Positions 6,998 to 15,026 of a stretch of 18,281 nucleotides of DNA are shown piece after piece (within the stretch, counting starts at the first letter, position 1; every line of letters starts with the position of its first letter). The DNA lies in contig JAIVHN010000006.1 in the NCBI GenBank assembly GCA_020201015.1, forward strand, positions 1 to 18,281. Reading direction: 5' to 3'. The DNA is from Spirochaeta sp. (GTDB lineage: Bacteria > Spirochaetota > Spirochaetia > DSM-27196 > SLAA01). The position numbers and the translations under genes are program-made. The notes beneath the pieces are model-generated. The model was given only the letters and a program-made list of their open reading frames with translations. It ran no database searches and had not been told where the DNA came from.

Positions 6998-7963
6998 ATG
7001 CAAAGGTTAATGACTCCGCGAAAGTGGAATGGAAAGCTTGGGGTAGTTCTGGGGGCGGGATTTTTGTTGCTACTGACGTTGGCCTGCTCGCCAGCCGAGG
7101 TTGCGGTACAGGAAAAAGGACCGGTGGTTGTTGCTTCGAAAATTGATACCGAAGGGGCCCTCTTAGGCTCCATGATCGTCGAAATTCTGCAAAACGACGG
7201 GTTTGCCACCACCAACAGAACGCAGTTTGGGCCAACTGATGTTATCCGAAGAGCTATCATCAATGATGAAATCGACATCTATCCCGAATACACCGGGAAC
7301 GGCGCTTTCTTCTTCAGTGATGGGCCTCGGGATGTCTGGAACGATGCACAGGCTGGCTACGAGGCGGCACGTAAACTTGACCGGGAAGCCAACGATATCG
7401 TTTGGCTGCAACCTGCACCGGCAAACAACACATGGGCTATTGCCGTGCGTGACGACCTGGCAGAGGCTGAGGGTTTAGCGACACTTGAAGATCTTGCTCG
7501 ATACATGAATGACGGTGGCGAGGTAAGGTTGGCTGGCAGCGAGGAGTTTGCCGGAAGAGACGATGCCCTTCCGGCCTTTGAAGATGCCTACGGGTTTGAG
7601 TTTACATCAGATCGTCTCTTGTTGCTTTCCGGCGGCGACACCGCTGTTACGGCCCAAGCGGCCGCACGTCAGACTGACGGGGTAAATCTTGCAATGGCGT
7701 ATGGCACCGACGGGCAGTTGCCCGCTCTTGGACTACGTGTACTTGAAGATACATTTGGAGTTCAGCCGGTTTACCAGCCTGCACCGATTATTCGGGCGGA
7801 GGTGCTTGAGGAATATCCGGAAATTGAAGCACTGTTGTCGCCAGTGTTTGAAGGTCTGACGCTGAAAGTGTTACAGGGGCTCAATGCAGCTATACAAGTT
7901 GAGGGGCGTGACGCGACCAATGTTGCACAGGAGTACCTGAATGAGCACGGGTTCCTTGATTAA
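6998..7963 (+). CDS. yehZ: YehZ/OsmF-type quaternary-amine substrate-binding lipoprotein
   Basis: Extracytoplasmic binding protein of an ABC importer for betaine-like compatible solutes (OpuAC/OsmF family), 321 residues. The N-terminus is a lipoprotein signal (KLGVVLGAGFLLLLTLAC, lipidated Cys30) with a lipobox slightly off consensus, as often in spirochaetes. The mature part carries strings characteristic of E. coli YehZ: VVVASKIDTEGALLG, ELDIYPEYTGNG-like (EIDIYPEYTGNG), WLQPAPANNTWAIAVR, ADALPAFE-like (DDALPAFEDAYGFEF) and GGDTAVTAQAAARQTDGVN. Start ATG 6998 has AAGGAG at 6985-6990; ATG 6995 immediately before is an equal alternative, and the open frame back to 6947 has no such support. 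First gene of a four-gene operon with 28 bp before the permease. E. coli YehZ binds betaine with low affinity; whether this one does is untested. Confidence 0.9.
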   Translation: MQRLMTPRKWNGKLGVVLGAGFLLLLTLACSPAEVAVQEKGPVVVASKIDTEGALLGSMIVEILQNDGFATTNRTQFGPTDVIRRAIINDEIDIYPEYTGNGAFFFSDGPRDVWNDAQAGYEAARKLDREANDIVWLQPAPANNTWAIAVRDDLAEAEGLATLEDLARYMNDGGEVRLAGSEEFAGRDDALPAFEDAYGFEFTSDRLLLLSGGDTAVTAQAAARQTDGVNLAMAYGTDGQLPALGLRVLEDTFGVQPVYQPAPIIRAEVLEEYPEIEALLSPVFEGLTLKVLQGLNAAIQVEGRDATNVAQEYLNEHGFLD

Positions 7964-7991
7964 CGTAACCTGAAAAAAGACTGGAGAACCT

Positions 7992-9164
7992 GTGCGGTTA
8001 GCCTGTGAGAAGACGACTGCCCTCGGGGCAATTATTGGTCTTGGCGCATTAAGTATGCCCTTTCTTCTTATGAAGGAAAACAGGGTAGCTCTTGGTGAGC
8101 CTTATCTGTACCATTCCTTGCCGCAGGGGCCACACGTTTTGCTACCCCTAACACTGTTAGTCTTGAGCCTGGCGGCCGCTTTCCTTCCCCAGCGGTCCGC
8201 AGTGAGGGCGGGAAAAATTGTTCTGGGACAACTGTATCTGGCGGTAATGCTCACCGCGTTGTCGCTTGCTGGCGCGGTCCTGGTTGCCCCGGAGGCCTTT
8301 GGCCGTGTGAGCCCGTCGTCGGGATTCTGGCTGGCGATACTTGCGGCCTACATACTCATACAAGGTTCCTTGAAGAACGCGCAGGTAAGATACTCACTGC
8401 GGGTGCTGATTGGCGTGCTTCCTCTTATTTTTGCTGGCGGCCTGTTTCTGGCCGGTCTCCTCGACAGCTTGGCTGTTGTTATGGAGTTTGCCAATAGGCA
8501 AGCTCGATTCATGAGCGAGCTAACTACGCATCTGTATATTTCGCTTACAGCAGTTGGTCTTGCAACCCTGGTTGGCGTTCCGCTTGGAGTCTTAGCGTGG
8601 AAACGGAGGCATTTAGAGAAGCCGGTTTTTGGTGGGGTTAACGGGTTGCAAACTATTCCGAGCCTTGCGCTTTTTGGATTGATGATAGCGCCCCTTGCTT
8701 ATCTGTCCCGTCAGTTTCCAGTTCTGCGAGAGCTTGGGGTGCGTGGTATCGGGAACGCCCCGGCGCTCATAGCTATTACGCTCTATGCCCTGCTGCCTAT
8801 CACGCGGAATGCGTATACCGGCTTGGCCGCAATTGAGACTGGAGTCATTGACTCAGGGCGAGGTATGGGTATGACCCGCACTGAGCTTATGCGATATGTT
8901 GAGGTGCCTATAGCTTTGCCTATTATTCTGTCGGGTGTTCGAGTCTCTACAGTACAGGCAATAGGGAATACCGCAGTTGCGGCCCTGATCGGAGCCGGTG
9001 GCCTTGGCGCGTTCGTGTTTCAAGGTCTGGGGCAAGGGGCGCCCGACCTTATTGTTATGGGGGTTCTACCCATCATCGCGTTGTCCGTATTTATGGATCG
9101 CGGTTTTGCGGTGCTTATTGCGGTTCTCACGCCTCCCGGTCAGAAGGACGTCCACAGTGATTGA
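7992..9164 (+). CDS. yehY: YehY-type ABC permease
   Basis: Membrane-spanning permease of the Yeh betaine-type importer, 390 residues, close to E. coli YehY (about 385) and longer than ordinary OpuB/ProW permeases because of an extra N-terminal hydrophobic half (several helices in residues 1-160). The conserved BPD-transport domain follows: THLYISLTAVGLATLVGVPLGVLAWKRR, then LQTIPSLALFGLMI, and the ATPase-coupling EAA loop DSGRGMGMTRTELMRYVEVPIALP, ending with the AALIGAGGLGAFVFQG signature. Start GTG 7992 has GGAG at 7983-7986. It overlaps the ATPase gene by 8 nt, so expression is probably coupled. Gene order Z-Y-X-W is the same as in enterobacteria. Confidence 0.9.
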   Translation: MRLACEKTTALGAIIGLGALSMPFLLMKENRVALGEPYLYHSLPQGPHVLLPLTLLVLSLAAAFLPQRSAVRAGKIVLGQLYLAVMLTALSLAGAVLVAPEAFGRVSPSSGFWLAILAAYILIQGSLKNAQVRYSLRVLIGVLPLIFAGGLFLAGLLDSLAVVMEFANRQARFMSELTTHLYISLTAVGLATLVGVPLGVLAWKRRHLEKPVFGGVNGLQTIPSLALFGLMIAPLAYLSRQFPVLRELGVRGIGNAPALIAITLYALLPITRNAYTGLAAIETGVIDSGRGMGMTRTELMRYVEVPIALPIILSGVRVSTVQAIGNTAVAALIGAGGLGAFVFQGLGQGAPDLIVMGVLPIIALSVFMDRGFAVLIAVLTPPGQKDVHSD

Positions 9165-10251
9165 GTTTGAACATGTGGTCAAAGATTACAATGGAATCAC
9201 TGCGGTTGATGATATCTCGTTAGAGTTGTCGGCCGGAAAAATCTGCGTTTTCATTGGACCTTCCGGCTGTGGCAAGACTACCAGTTTGCGGCTTATTAAT
9301 CGCATGATTGAGCCAAGCTCTGGAACAATCCGACTGGACGGGACTCCTGTGTCGAAAATAAAGGCTGAGCAACTGCGACGAGGTATTGGTTATGTAATCC
9401 AAAGCGTCGGCTTGCTGCCGCATATGTCGGTGCGCGAGAACATTGGCATTGTTCCGCGCTTACTCGGATGGGACAGAAATAAGCGAGCCAAGCGGGCTGA
9501 TGAGCTGCTAGAACTCATTGGACTTGCTCCGGCGGCCTACAGAGATAAGCTGCCGCACGAGCTCTCCGGTGGGGAGGCGCAACGAGTCGGTGTTGCGCGT
9601 GCTTTGGCCGCCGACCCACCGGTACTTCTCATGGACGAACCTTTCGGCGCGGTTGACCCTCTTGGACGCGAGGCCTTGCAACGGGAGTTCTTGTCGCTCA
9701 ACCGTGAACTCAAAAAGACCGTAGTCTTTGTAACTCATGATTTAGATGAAGCGATACGGCTTGGAGATCGTATAGTGCTGATGCGTGACGGCAAAATTGT
9801 TCAGGACGATATCCCCGAACGCATTCTGGGAACGCCGCATAATGAGTTTGTGCGTGAGTTTATAGGAGCCGATCGGGCTCTGAAACGTCTTTCTTGCTTT
9901 ACTGTCGAGTCTTGTATGCATCAAGCCGCCGTTTTGGAGCAGGCATTGCTTGAGGATGGTAAGCCGCCCGCAGATCTGGAGGTTAACGGCACCGGCACGC
10001 TCTGGATTGTTGATGCAGGCGCAGTTCCGGTAGGTATGTGTCGTCGCAGCGACGGAAAGTGGGGCGATGTGCGGGATGTTCGTGCCGAGGAACTTGGGGT
10101 AAAGACCTTGAGTTCGCTGCGTGATGCCCTGTCGCGTCTGCTCGGGCGCGGTTTGAAGGCCGTTCCGGTGCTTTCGGATGGCAACCGCCTGGTCGGCGAG
10201 GTGCGTCTCACCGATATCGAGGCTGTAAATCAAAGTGACGGATATGTATAG
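9157..10251 (+). CDS. yehX: YehX-type ABC ATPase with C-terminal CBS-like extension
   Basis: Cytoplasmic nucleotide-binding subunit of the importer, 364 residues. Walker A GPSGCGKT (34-41), Q-loop Gln82, signature LSGGEAQR (136-143), Walker B VLLMDEP (156-162) and the H-loop His194 in FVTHD are all intact. Residues about 245-364 form an extension that looks like a diverged pair of CBS domains. The second half is clearest (LSRLLGRGLKAVPVLSDGNRLVGEVRLTDIEAV), as in OpuCA and ProV, where CBS domains gate transport by ionic strength or nucleotide. E. coli YehX is about 308 residues, so this C-terminus is longer. The start GTG 9157 is set by AAGGA at 9144-9148 and by the family N-terminus IEFEHVVKDY; the frame is open well upstream inside yehY, but that sequence is not ABC-like. 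It overlaps the next gene by 17 nt. Confidence 0.93.
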   Translation: MIEFEHVVKDYNGITAVDDISLELSAGKICVFIGPSGCGKTTSLRLINRMIEPSSGTIRLDGTPVSKIKAEQLRRGIGYVIQSVGLLPHMSVRENIGIVPRLLGWDRNKRAKRADELLELIGLAPAAYRDKLPHELSGGEAQRVGVARALAADPPVLLMDEPFGAVDPLGREALQREFLSLNRELKKTVVFVTHDLDEAIRLGDRIVLMRDGKIVQDDIPERILGTPHNEFVREFIGADRALKRLSCFTVESCMHQAAVLEQALLEDGKPPADLEVNGTGTLWIVDAGAVPVGMCRRSDGKWGDVRDVRAEELGVKTLSSLRDALSRLLGRGLKAVPVLSDGNRLVGEVRLTDIEAVNQSDGYV

Positions 10252-11056
10252 TTTGGTGCAGGATCAGGCTTCCGCGCGTGAGCGATTCCGGGCGCGCATG
10301 CTTATGGGATCTGCTGATATCGTAAGTCCGGTGCTGCTGGTGATAGGCATAGGAATCTTCCTGTGGCTGGCGGCAAACCCTGCACAATTAGAGGCCCTTT
10401 TGCGGTTTGCGTTTCCGGGCCGCAGCAGTTACCTTTACGAACGGGCTTCGCTGTTAGCCCTGCTCGGTGAGCACTTGGTGCTGGTTGCTGTTTCTGCAAC
10501 CGCAGCTGCGGTGTTTGGCATAAGTCTGGGAATACTGGTCACTCGCCCCGCGGGGCGTGATTTTCTGGGAATTGTCCGAGACCTAAGCTCGCTGGCGCAA
10601 ACCTTTCCGCCTGTGGCGGTTCTTGCGTTGGCGGTACCGGCGCTTGGATTTGGATTCCAACCGGCCGTAGTGGCTCTCTTCGTGTACAGCATCCTGCCGG
10701 TTATTAACAACACCATTTCTGGACTGGTGGCGGTGCCGCCGGACATTGTTGAGGTCTCACGAGGGATGGGTATGACACGTGTCCAGATTCTCTTTCGCAC
10801 TGAGCTGCCGGTTGCCGCGCGCGTGATCATTGCCGGAGTGCGAACCTCGGTCGTTATTAACATTGGTACCGCCACCATCGGAGCCGTTGTCGGTGCGGGC
10901 GGCCTCGGTGCGGTGATTATTTCAGGCTTGGTTCGGGACAACTACGCTCTGGTATTCACCGGTGCCGTTTCAGCCGCCGTGTTGGCCTTTACTGCTGACT
11001 GGTGCTTTGCACGGTTGGAGCGCAGGTTCTACAGTGCGCGCAGTGATCGCTCGTAA
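10235..11056 (+). CDS. yehW: YehW-type ABC permease
   Basis: Second, shorter permease of the Yeh importer, 273 residues (E. coli YehW about 243). It has an N-terminal helix (about residues 27-46) followed by the BPD domain: LLALLGEHLVLVAVSATAAAVFG, the loop LAQTFPPVAVLALAVPALG, the EAA coupling loop EVSRGMGMTRVQILFRTELPVAARV and VGAGGLGAVIISG. Start GTG 10235 has a GAGG at 10219-10222 and overlaps the ATPase gene by 17 nt. ATG 10244 is a possible alternative but lacks a well-placed ribosome binding site. Presence of two different permeases argues for a heterodimeric channel with a YehX homodimer. Last gene of the operon; a 6-bp hairpin covers its stop codon. Confidence 0.9.
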   Translation: MTDMYSLVQDQASARERFRARMLMGSADIVSPVLLVIGIGIFLWLAANPAQLEALLRFAFPGRSSYLYERASLLALLGEHLVLVAVSATAAAVFGISLGILVTRPAGRDFLGIVRDLSSLAQTFPPVAVLALAVPALGFGFQPAVVALFVYSILPVINNTISGLVAVPPDIVEVSRGMGMTRVQILFRTELPVAARVIIAGVRTSVVINIGTATIGAVVGAGGLGAVIISGLVRDNYALVFTGAVSAAVLAFTADWCFARLERRFYSARSDRS

Positions 11057-11065
11057 TAGCGAGCG
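11048..11065 (+). terminator. Weak hairpin at the end of the ABC operon
   Basis: CGCTCG (11048-11053), loop TAATAG, CGAGCG (11060-11065). The loop contains the yehW stop codon. There is no T-run after it, so it may be a weak or factor-dependent terminator, an mRNA 3'-end stabiliser, or chance. Confidence 0.25.
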
Positions 11066-11138
11066 TTCATAAAGGGGGCTAACTCCGATAGACAGCGCGT
11101 GATCGCTCTGTTACCATGCAGCTACCGGAAGATAGAGC

Positions 11139-13103
11139 ATGGATAAACGACAATCAGACCGCATCCTTAGCACCGTTATTGATGATTTGCAAGGTTCCGA
11201 CCTCAAACTCGATGAACGGTTTTTTTCGCGCCTTGGCGCTCAGTTCTCCACCATTGCCGAACTGCTTGAGCGACTCTACGGGAAATCGGTCGAGTTTGAG
11301 AGTGCCGTAACCCAAATGCTGTGGCGACTCGCGCACTCCTACGAGGCTCGGCCTGAGCGTATGCGTTTGCTTGACCTGCAACGCGAACAGCACCCGGCCT
11401 GGCTACAGGACAGCCGGCATGCGGCGTATATGGCTTATCTCGATCGCTTTGCCGGGGATCTGGCGGGCTTAGAAGAGCGAATTCCTTACCTCCGTGAACT
11501 GGGTATAACCATTGTCCATCTCATGCCGTTTCTCAAGGGTCCGGCAGGTCAAAGTGACGGCGGGTATGCAGTCAGCAACTATCGAGAAGTTGAGCCAGCG
11601 TTCGGAACAATGGATGATTTGCGCCGAGTTGCCGAGGGCCTGCACGACGAGGGCATGCTGCTGGAAGTCGATCTGGTAGTCAACCACACTTCAGACGAAC
11701 ACGATTGGGCCGTTAGGGCGCGCGCGGGCGAAAAGCAGTACCAAGAGTACTTTTACATGTTCGACGACCGCACCATACCGGATCAGTTTGAGCAGTCTAT
11801 GCCGGAAGTTTTTCCCGACACCTCGCCCGGTAACTTCACCTATGTGTCGGAGCTCGACAAGTGGGTGATGACGGTTTTTAACGACTTCCAATGGGATTTG
11901 AACTATAGCAACTGTGACGTTTTAGTGGACATGACCGAAATCCTGTTCTTCCTTGCTAACTGCGGCGCCGACATTATTCGTCTTGACGCCGTACCGTTTC
12001 TCTGGAAGCGTATTGGCACCAACTGTCAGAATCAAGAAGAGGCACATCTAATACTCCGCATTTTTCATGCCTGTGCGCGGGTCGTTGCTCCTGGCATCGC
12101 CTTTGTCGCAGAAGCAATTGTGGCACCGATGGAGATTGTGCGATATCTTGGCGAGGGCGAGTATGCAGGGCGTGAATGTGACACCGCTTACCATGCTACC
12201 ATGATGGTGCTGCTGTGGGATGCGCTTGCCACCGGAAATACACGCGCTTTCCATCAGGGGCTTTCATCCATACCCGAGACACCGCCTTACACCTCTTGGT
12301 TTACCTACATCCGCTGTCATGACGATATCGGTTTAGGGTATGACGATGCAGACCTCCATGCTGTTGGGTATGACCCGTCCTTACACCGAGCGTTTATGGT
12401 GGCGTATTATACCGGTCGCTTTTCTGGTTCCGTTTCCCGCGGTGCTCCTTTTATGGCTAATCCCAAGACCGGTGACGCCCGCATTTCCGGTACCTCTGCG
12501 TCGTTAGTTGGACTCGAGTACGCTATCGAACAGGGTGACGAGGAGGAGATCACTAAGGCGATTAACAAGCTGGTTTTGCTTTATTCGATCTGCTTCTCTA
12601 TAGGCGGCATTCCCATTGTGTATTACGGTGATGAGCTGGCAACGCTAAACGACATGTCGTATCTTGAAGATGGCGACAAACTTGACGATAACCGGTGGAT
12701 GCATCGACCCGTGTTCGATTGGGCCGCAGCCGAACGGCGCAACAGCCCCGACACAGTGGAAAGCCGCGTCTTTTCACGCTTACAGCGGCTGCTTCAGTTG
12801 CGCGGCTCTTTGCCGGAGTTTGGAAGCGAGATTCCGGCTTCTATGATCGATCTCGCAAATGAGTCGGTTCTGGCGTATGAACGTAGAGGTGGTGAAAAAG
12901 GTTCCGTTGTAGTGGCTGCAAATATCTCAGACCGCTCACAGGCGGTTCGGCTTGACGGAGCGTATCCCGCTGTTAATGCGTGGCTCGATATTGTAAGCTG
13001 CGAAGCTCCGCAGCAGTTTGACGATGTGCTCATAATACCTGCTCACGGGTTCTACTGGCTTAGACCTTCTCATGGCGAGGTGGAGTGTTGTGAAGACTAC
13101 TAA
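11139..13103 (+). CDS. Amylosucrase / sucrose hydrolase (GH13_4)
   Basis: Glycoside hydrolase family 13 enzyme acting on sucrose: transfer of glucose to an alpha-1,4-glucan with release of fructose (amylosucrase), or simple hydrolysis. It has 654 residues, near Neisseria amylosucrase (636). The family layout is complete: helical N-domain, sucrose-site SDGGYAVS with Asp140 (equivalent of Asp144), VNHTSDEH with His183, nucleophile Asp283 in IIRLDAVPF, acid/base Glu325 in VAEAIV, His394-Asp395 in RCHDDIG, and Arg519 in DDNRWMHRP, which pairs with Asp140 to close the sucrose pocket. A beta-sandwich domain ends the protein. There is no signal peptide, so it is cytosolic. Start ATG 11139 has GGAAGA upstream. 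Transferase or hydrolase cannot be told from these motifs. No sucrose transporter is nearby. It overlaps the first GGDEF gene by 14 nt. Confidence 0.9.
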   Translation: MDKRQSDRILSTVIDDLQGSDLKLDERFFSRLGAQFSTIAELLERLYGKSVEFESAVTQMLWRLAHSYEARPERMRLLDLQREQHPAWLQDSRHAAYMAYLDRFAGDLAGLEERIPYLRELGITIVHLMPFLKGPAGQSDGGYAVSNYREVEPAFGTMDDLRRVAEGLHDEGMLLEVDLVVNHTSDEHDWAVRARAGEKQYQEYFYMFDDRTIPDQFEQSMPEVFPDTSPGNFTYVSELDKWVMTVFNDFQWDLNYSNCDVLVDMTEILFFLANCGADIIRLDAVPFLWKRIGTNCQNQEEAHLILRIFHACARVVAPGIAFVAEAIVAPMEIVRYLGEGEYAGRECDTAYHATMMVLLWDALATGNTRAFHQGLSSIPETPPYTSWFTYIRCHDDIGLGYDDADLHAVGYDPSLHRAFMVAYYTGRFSGSVSRGAPFMANPKTGDARISGTSASLVGLEYAIEQGDEEEITKAINKLVLLYSICFSIGGIPIVYYGDELATLNDMSYLEDGDKLDDNRWMHRPVFDWAAAERRNSPDTVESRVFSRLQRLLQLRGSLPEFGSEIPASMIDLANESVLAYERRGGEKGSVVVAANISDRSQAVRLDGAYPAVNAWLDIVSCEAPQQFDDVLIIPAHGFYWLRPSHGEVECCEDY

Positions 13104-14079
13104 AGAAATCCGGCGAATACTGCGCTCGGTCGACTTTTTTTCTCCTCTGACCGACAAGGAGCTTGACGTGATTGCCGCCCACAGCGAGTGCCGCAATTTT
13201 GGCGCCAACCAAGCGGTGTTTTCGGTTGGAGATCCAGGCAACTGTCTTTACGTCCTGGCTGAAGGCGAGGTCTTGGTTACTAAACCTACCGAGGAACGGC
13301 AGTCGCGTGACCTTGCGCGGCTTATTGCGGGTGACTCTTTTGGCGAGCTTGAGTTCTTTAGCTCAAGGCAACGTACTGCAGATGCCCGAGCAACAAAAGA
13401 CAGCCGTCTTCTCATGTTTCCCGGCGGGGGGGTAGAGTTTGAAGAACTTCTCGCGCAGTATCCTCAGGTGCTTGCCCGAGCCTTGCACTCGTTTATTACT
13501 CTTATAGCAGGGCGAATTCGTTCTGTAAATCAGTTAGTATCCGAGAACTCTCCCTGGGTACAGGACCTTAAGAAACAAGTCTTCACCGACAAGCTAACCG
13601 GATTGCTTAATGCCGCCTATTTAGATGAGTCGCTGCCGGAGTTTCGTGGGGAGACGAGCTTGGTTGGTGGCGCGGTTGTCATGGTGAAACCGGACAACTT
13701 TAAGGAAATCAATGACCGCTTTGGCCACGATCCTGGTGATCTTGCCATTATTCGTCTTGGGCGTCTGCTGTCTGACTGGGCGCCACAGCCCGCAACCGTG
13801 CTCCGGTACCGTGGCAACGAGTTCTGTGTGCTGGTGCCAGCCACGAATGAGTCGGGAGTACGTGCATTTGCCGAGGAAGTTTGTAGCCGCATCCGCGAGC
13901 TCGACTGGCAGGAAATCACTAAGGAAACCGAGCTACGAGTAACTGTCAACGTTGCAGTCGCATTTGTTGGCCGGGACGGCGCCACTGCACGGGAGTTATC
14001 CGATAAGGCCCATGAATTGGTATTTGCTCTCCGCTCATCCGGAGGAAATAGGGTAGGTTATGTCACCGATACCGAGTGA
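13090..14079 (+). CDS. Cyclic-nucleotide-binding protein with degenerate GGDEF domain
   Basis: A 329-residue cytosolic signalling protein. N-terminal CRP-type cyclic-nucleotide-binding domain (about 5-145) with phosphate-binding cassette FGELEFFSSRQRTA (84-97), retaining the Glu and the Arg-Thr-Ala that bind cyclic phosphate in the family. Then a GGDEF domain (about 163-325) opening with a good DKLTGLLN (167-174). Two catalytic elements are lost: the first metal Asp of the DxD motif is Lys200 (KPD), and GGDEF is RGNEF (241-245), so the metal Asp of GGD is Asn243. There is also no RxxD inhibitory site. It is therefore predicted not to make c-di-GMP. Start GTG 13090 is chosen for GAGGTGGAG at 13077-13085; ATG 13072 has no such site. 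It overlaps amylosucrase by 14 nt and the next gene by 20 nt. Confidence 0.85.
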   Translation: MKTTKEIRRILRSVDFFSPLTDKELDVIAAHSECRNFGANQAVFSVGDPGNCLYVLAEGEVLVTKPTEERQSRDLARLIAGDSFGELEFFSSRQRTADARATKDSRLLMFPGGGVEFEELLAQYPQVLARALHSFITLIAGRIRSVNQLVSENSPWVQDLKKQVFTDKLTGLLNAAYLDESLPEFRGETSLVGGAVVMVKPDNFKEINDRFGHDPGDLAIIRLGRLLSDWAPQPATVLRYRGNEFCVLVPATNESGVRAFAEEVCSRIRELDWQEITKETELRVTVNVAVAFVGRDGATARELSDKAHELVFALRSSGGNRVGYVTDTE

Positions 14080-14992
14080 GTTGCGCAGGCGTCTTGAGGT
14101 TGTGGAAATATTCTCCGATCTCAATCAAGCCGAACTGGGCTTGCTTACGAAAAATTTGCGGCAACTTGAACTGAAATCTGGAGAGACACTGTTCCACCAA
14201 GGGGACTCCGGTGTAGAGCTCTACGTAGTTGGTGAGGGGCAGGTCTCAGTCTCGCTGCAGATACCGGACGGAGAGCGAATAGAACTCAAACGCTTCGGAC
14301 AGGGCGAGTTCTTTGGGGAGATGTCAATATTTGAACACATGCCCAGATCTGCGGACTGTGTAGCGTTGGAACCAACCATTCTTTTTGCCCTGCACAAGGA
14401 TGACTTTTTTGGGCTTATCGAAACGAAACCACAGACGGCTATCAGAATGATGTATCGGATGCTCGGCGTTACTACGCACCGACTGCTCAATATCAGCGAA
14501 TTCCATTCCGAGATGGTGCTCTGGGGCCGGCGCTTTCTTGATTCCGCTTTTGAAGAACAGTTTAACAAAGCTCGGCGAAACGGCTCACAACTCGCGGTGC
14601 TCATGATCGATCTGGACCACTTTAACACTATTAACGACACCTGTGGTCTGCCAGTAGGTGATGAAATTCTTACGGCGGCGGCCGACATCTTTAAGTCCAG
14701 TTTAGGATTGCAGGGTATTGGTGCCCGCTACGGGGGCGATGAGTTTAGCGTCCTGCTACCTGGAATGGGAGTTGATGGTGCCCGTGCGGTCGCGGAGGCT
14801 ATCCGTGCGGGAGTCGAGGCCATGGATATTCCGGCAGTGCGTGAGGCCGGTCTACCCGGTGTTACTACCAGTCAAGGACTGGCCGTCTATCCCTTACATG
14901 CGCATGACGCTTTGGGGCTACTTGAGGCTGCCGACAAGGGCGTGTATCGAGCGAAGGAACGTGGGCGGAATCGTGTCGAGCTTCCGCTTTAG
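14060..14992 (+). CDS. Cyclic-nucleotide-binding protein with GGDEF domain, missing DxLTGLxN
   Basis: A 310-residue paralogue of the preceding protein with the same architecture and aligned N-terminus. CRP-type cyclic-nucleotide-binding domain (about 5-145) with cassette FFGEMSIFEHMPRSA (84-98), including the family Glu and Arg-Ser-Ala. The GGDEF domain (about 150-308) has intact catalytic strings: MIDLDHF with Asp184/Asp186 and RYGGDEF (223-229). The inhibitory RxxD site is absent (GLQG). Unusually, the DxLTGLxNRR opening motif is replaced by HSEMVLWGRR (149-158), and the GHxxGD His is Leu197. c-di-GMP synthesis is possible from the catalytic residues but uncertain given the altered opening loop. 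Start ATG 14060 overlaps the upstream gene by 20 nt, indicating coupling. Probable last gene of the amylosucrase operon; 34 bp to the convergent hydrolase, with no terminator seen. Confidence 0.88.
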   Translation: MSPIPSELRRRLEVVEIFSDLNQAELGLLTKNLRQLELKSGETLFHQGDSGVELYVVGEGQVSVSLQIPDGERIELKRFGQGEFFGEMSIFEHMPRSADCVALEPTILFALHKDDFFGLIETKPQTAIRMMYRMLGVTTHRLLNISEFHSEMVLWGRRFLDSAFEEQFNKARRNGSQLAVLMIDLDHFNTINDTCGLPVGDEILTAAADIFKSSLGLQGIGARYGGDEFSVLLPGMGVDGARAVAEAIRAGVEAMDIPAVREAGLPGVTTSQGLAVYPLHAHDALGLLEAADKGVYRAKERGRNRVELPL

Positions 14993-15026
14993 AGCGTACC
15001 GTGTGCCTAGCGCCAACGCTGCCAGC

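Noticed and set aside
9742..10233. A 163-codon open frame antisense to yehX
   Set aside because: Fully inside a well-supported ATPase gene, with no ribosome binding site and no family-like sequence.
10435..10941. A 168-codon open frame antisense to yehW
   Set aside because: Composition rich in Thr, Arg, Pro and Ala, typical of the complement of a GC-biased membrane protein gene; no start signal and no recognisable domain.
11079..11091. 13-bp identity CTAACTCCGATAG shared with 16729-16741
   Set aside because: A few such matches are expected by chance in a window of this size, and the second copy lies within rlmN coding sequence.
11043..11108. Direct repeat GTGATCGCTC at 11043-11052 and 11099-11108
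   Set aside because: Only 10 bp, the first copy lies in yehW coding sequence, and flanks do not match; not convincing as an operator pair.
14221..14688. A 155-codon open frame antisense to the second GGDEF gene
   Set aside because: Shadow of a well-supported gene; Ser/Arg/Pro-rich and without any motif.
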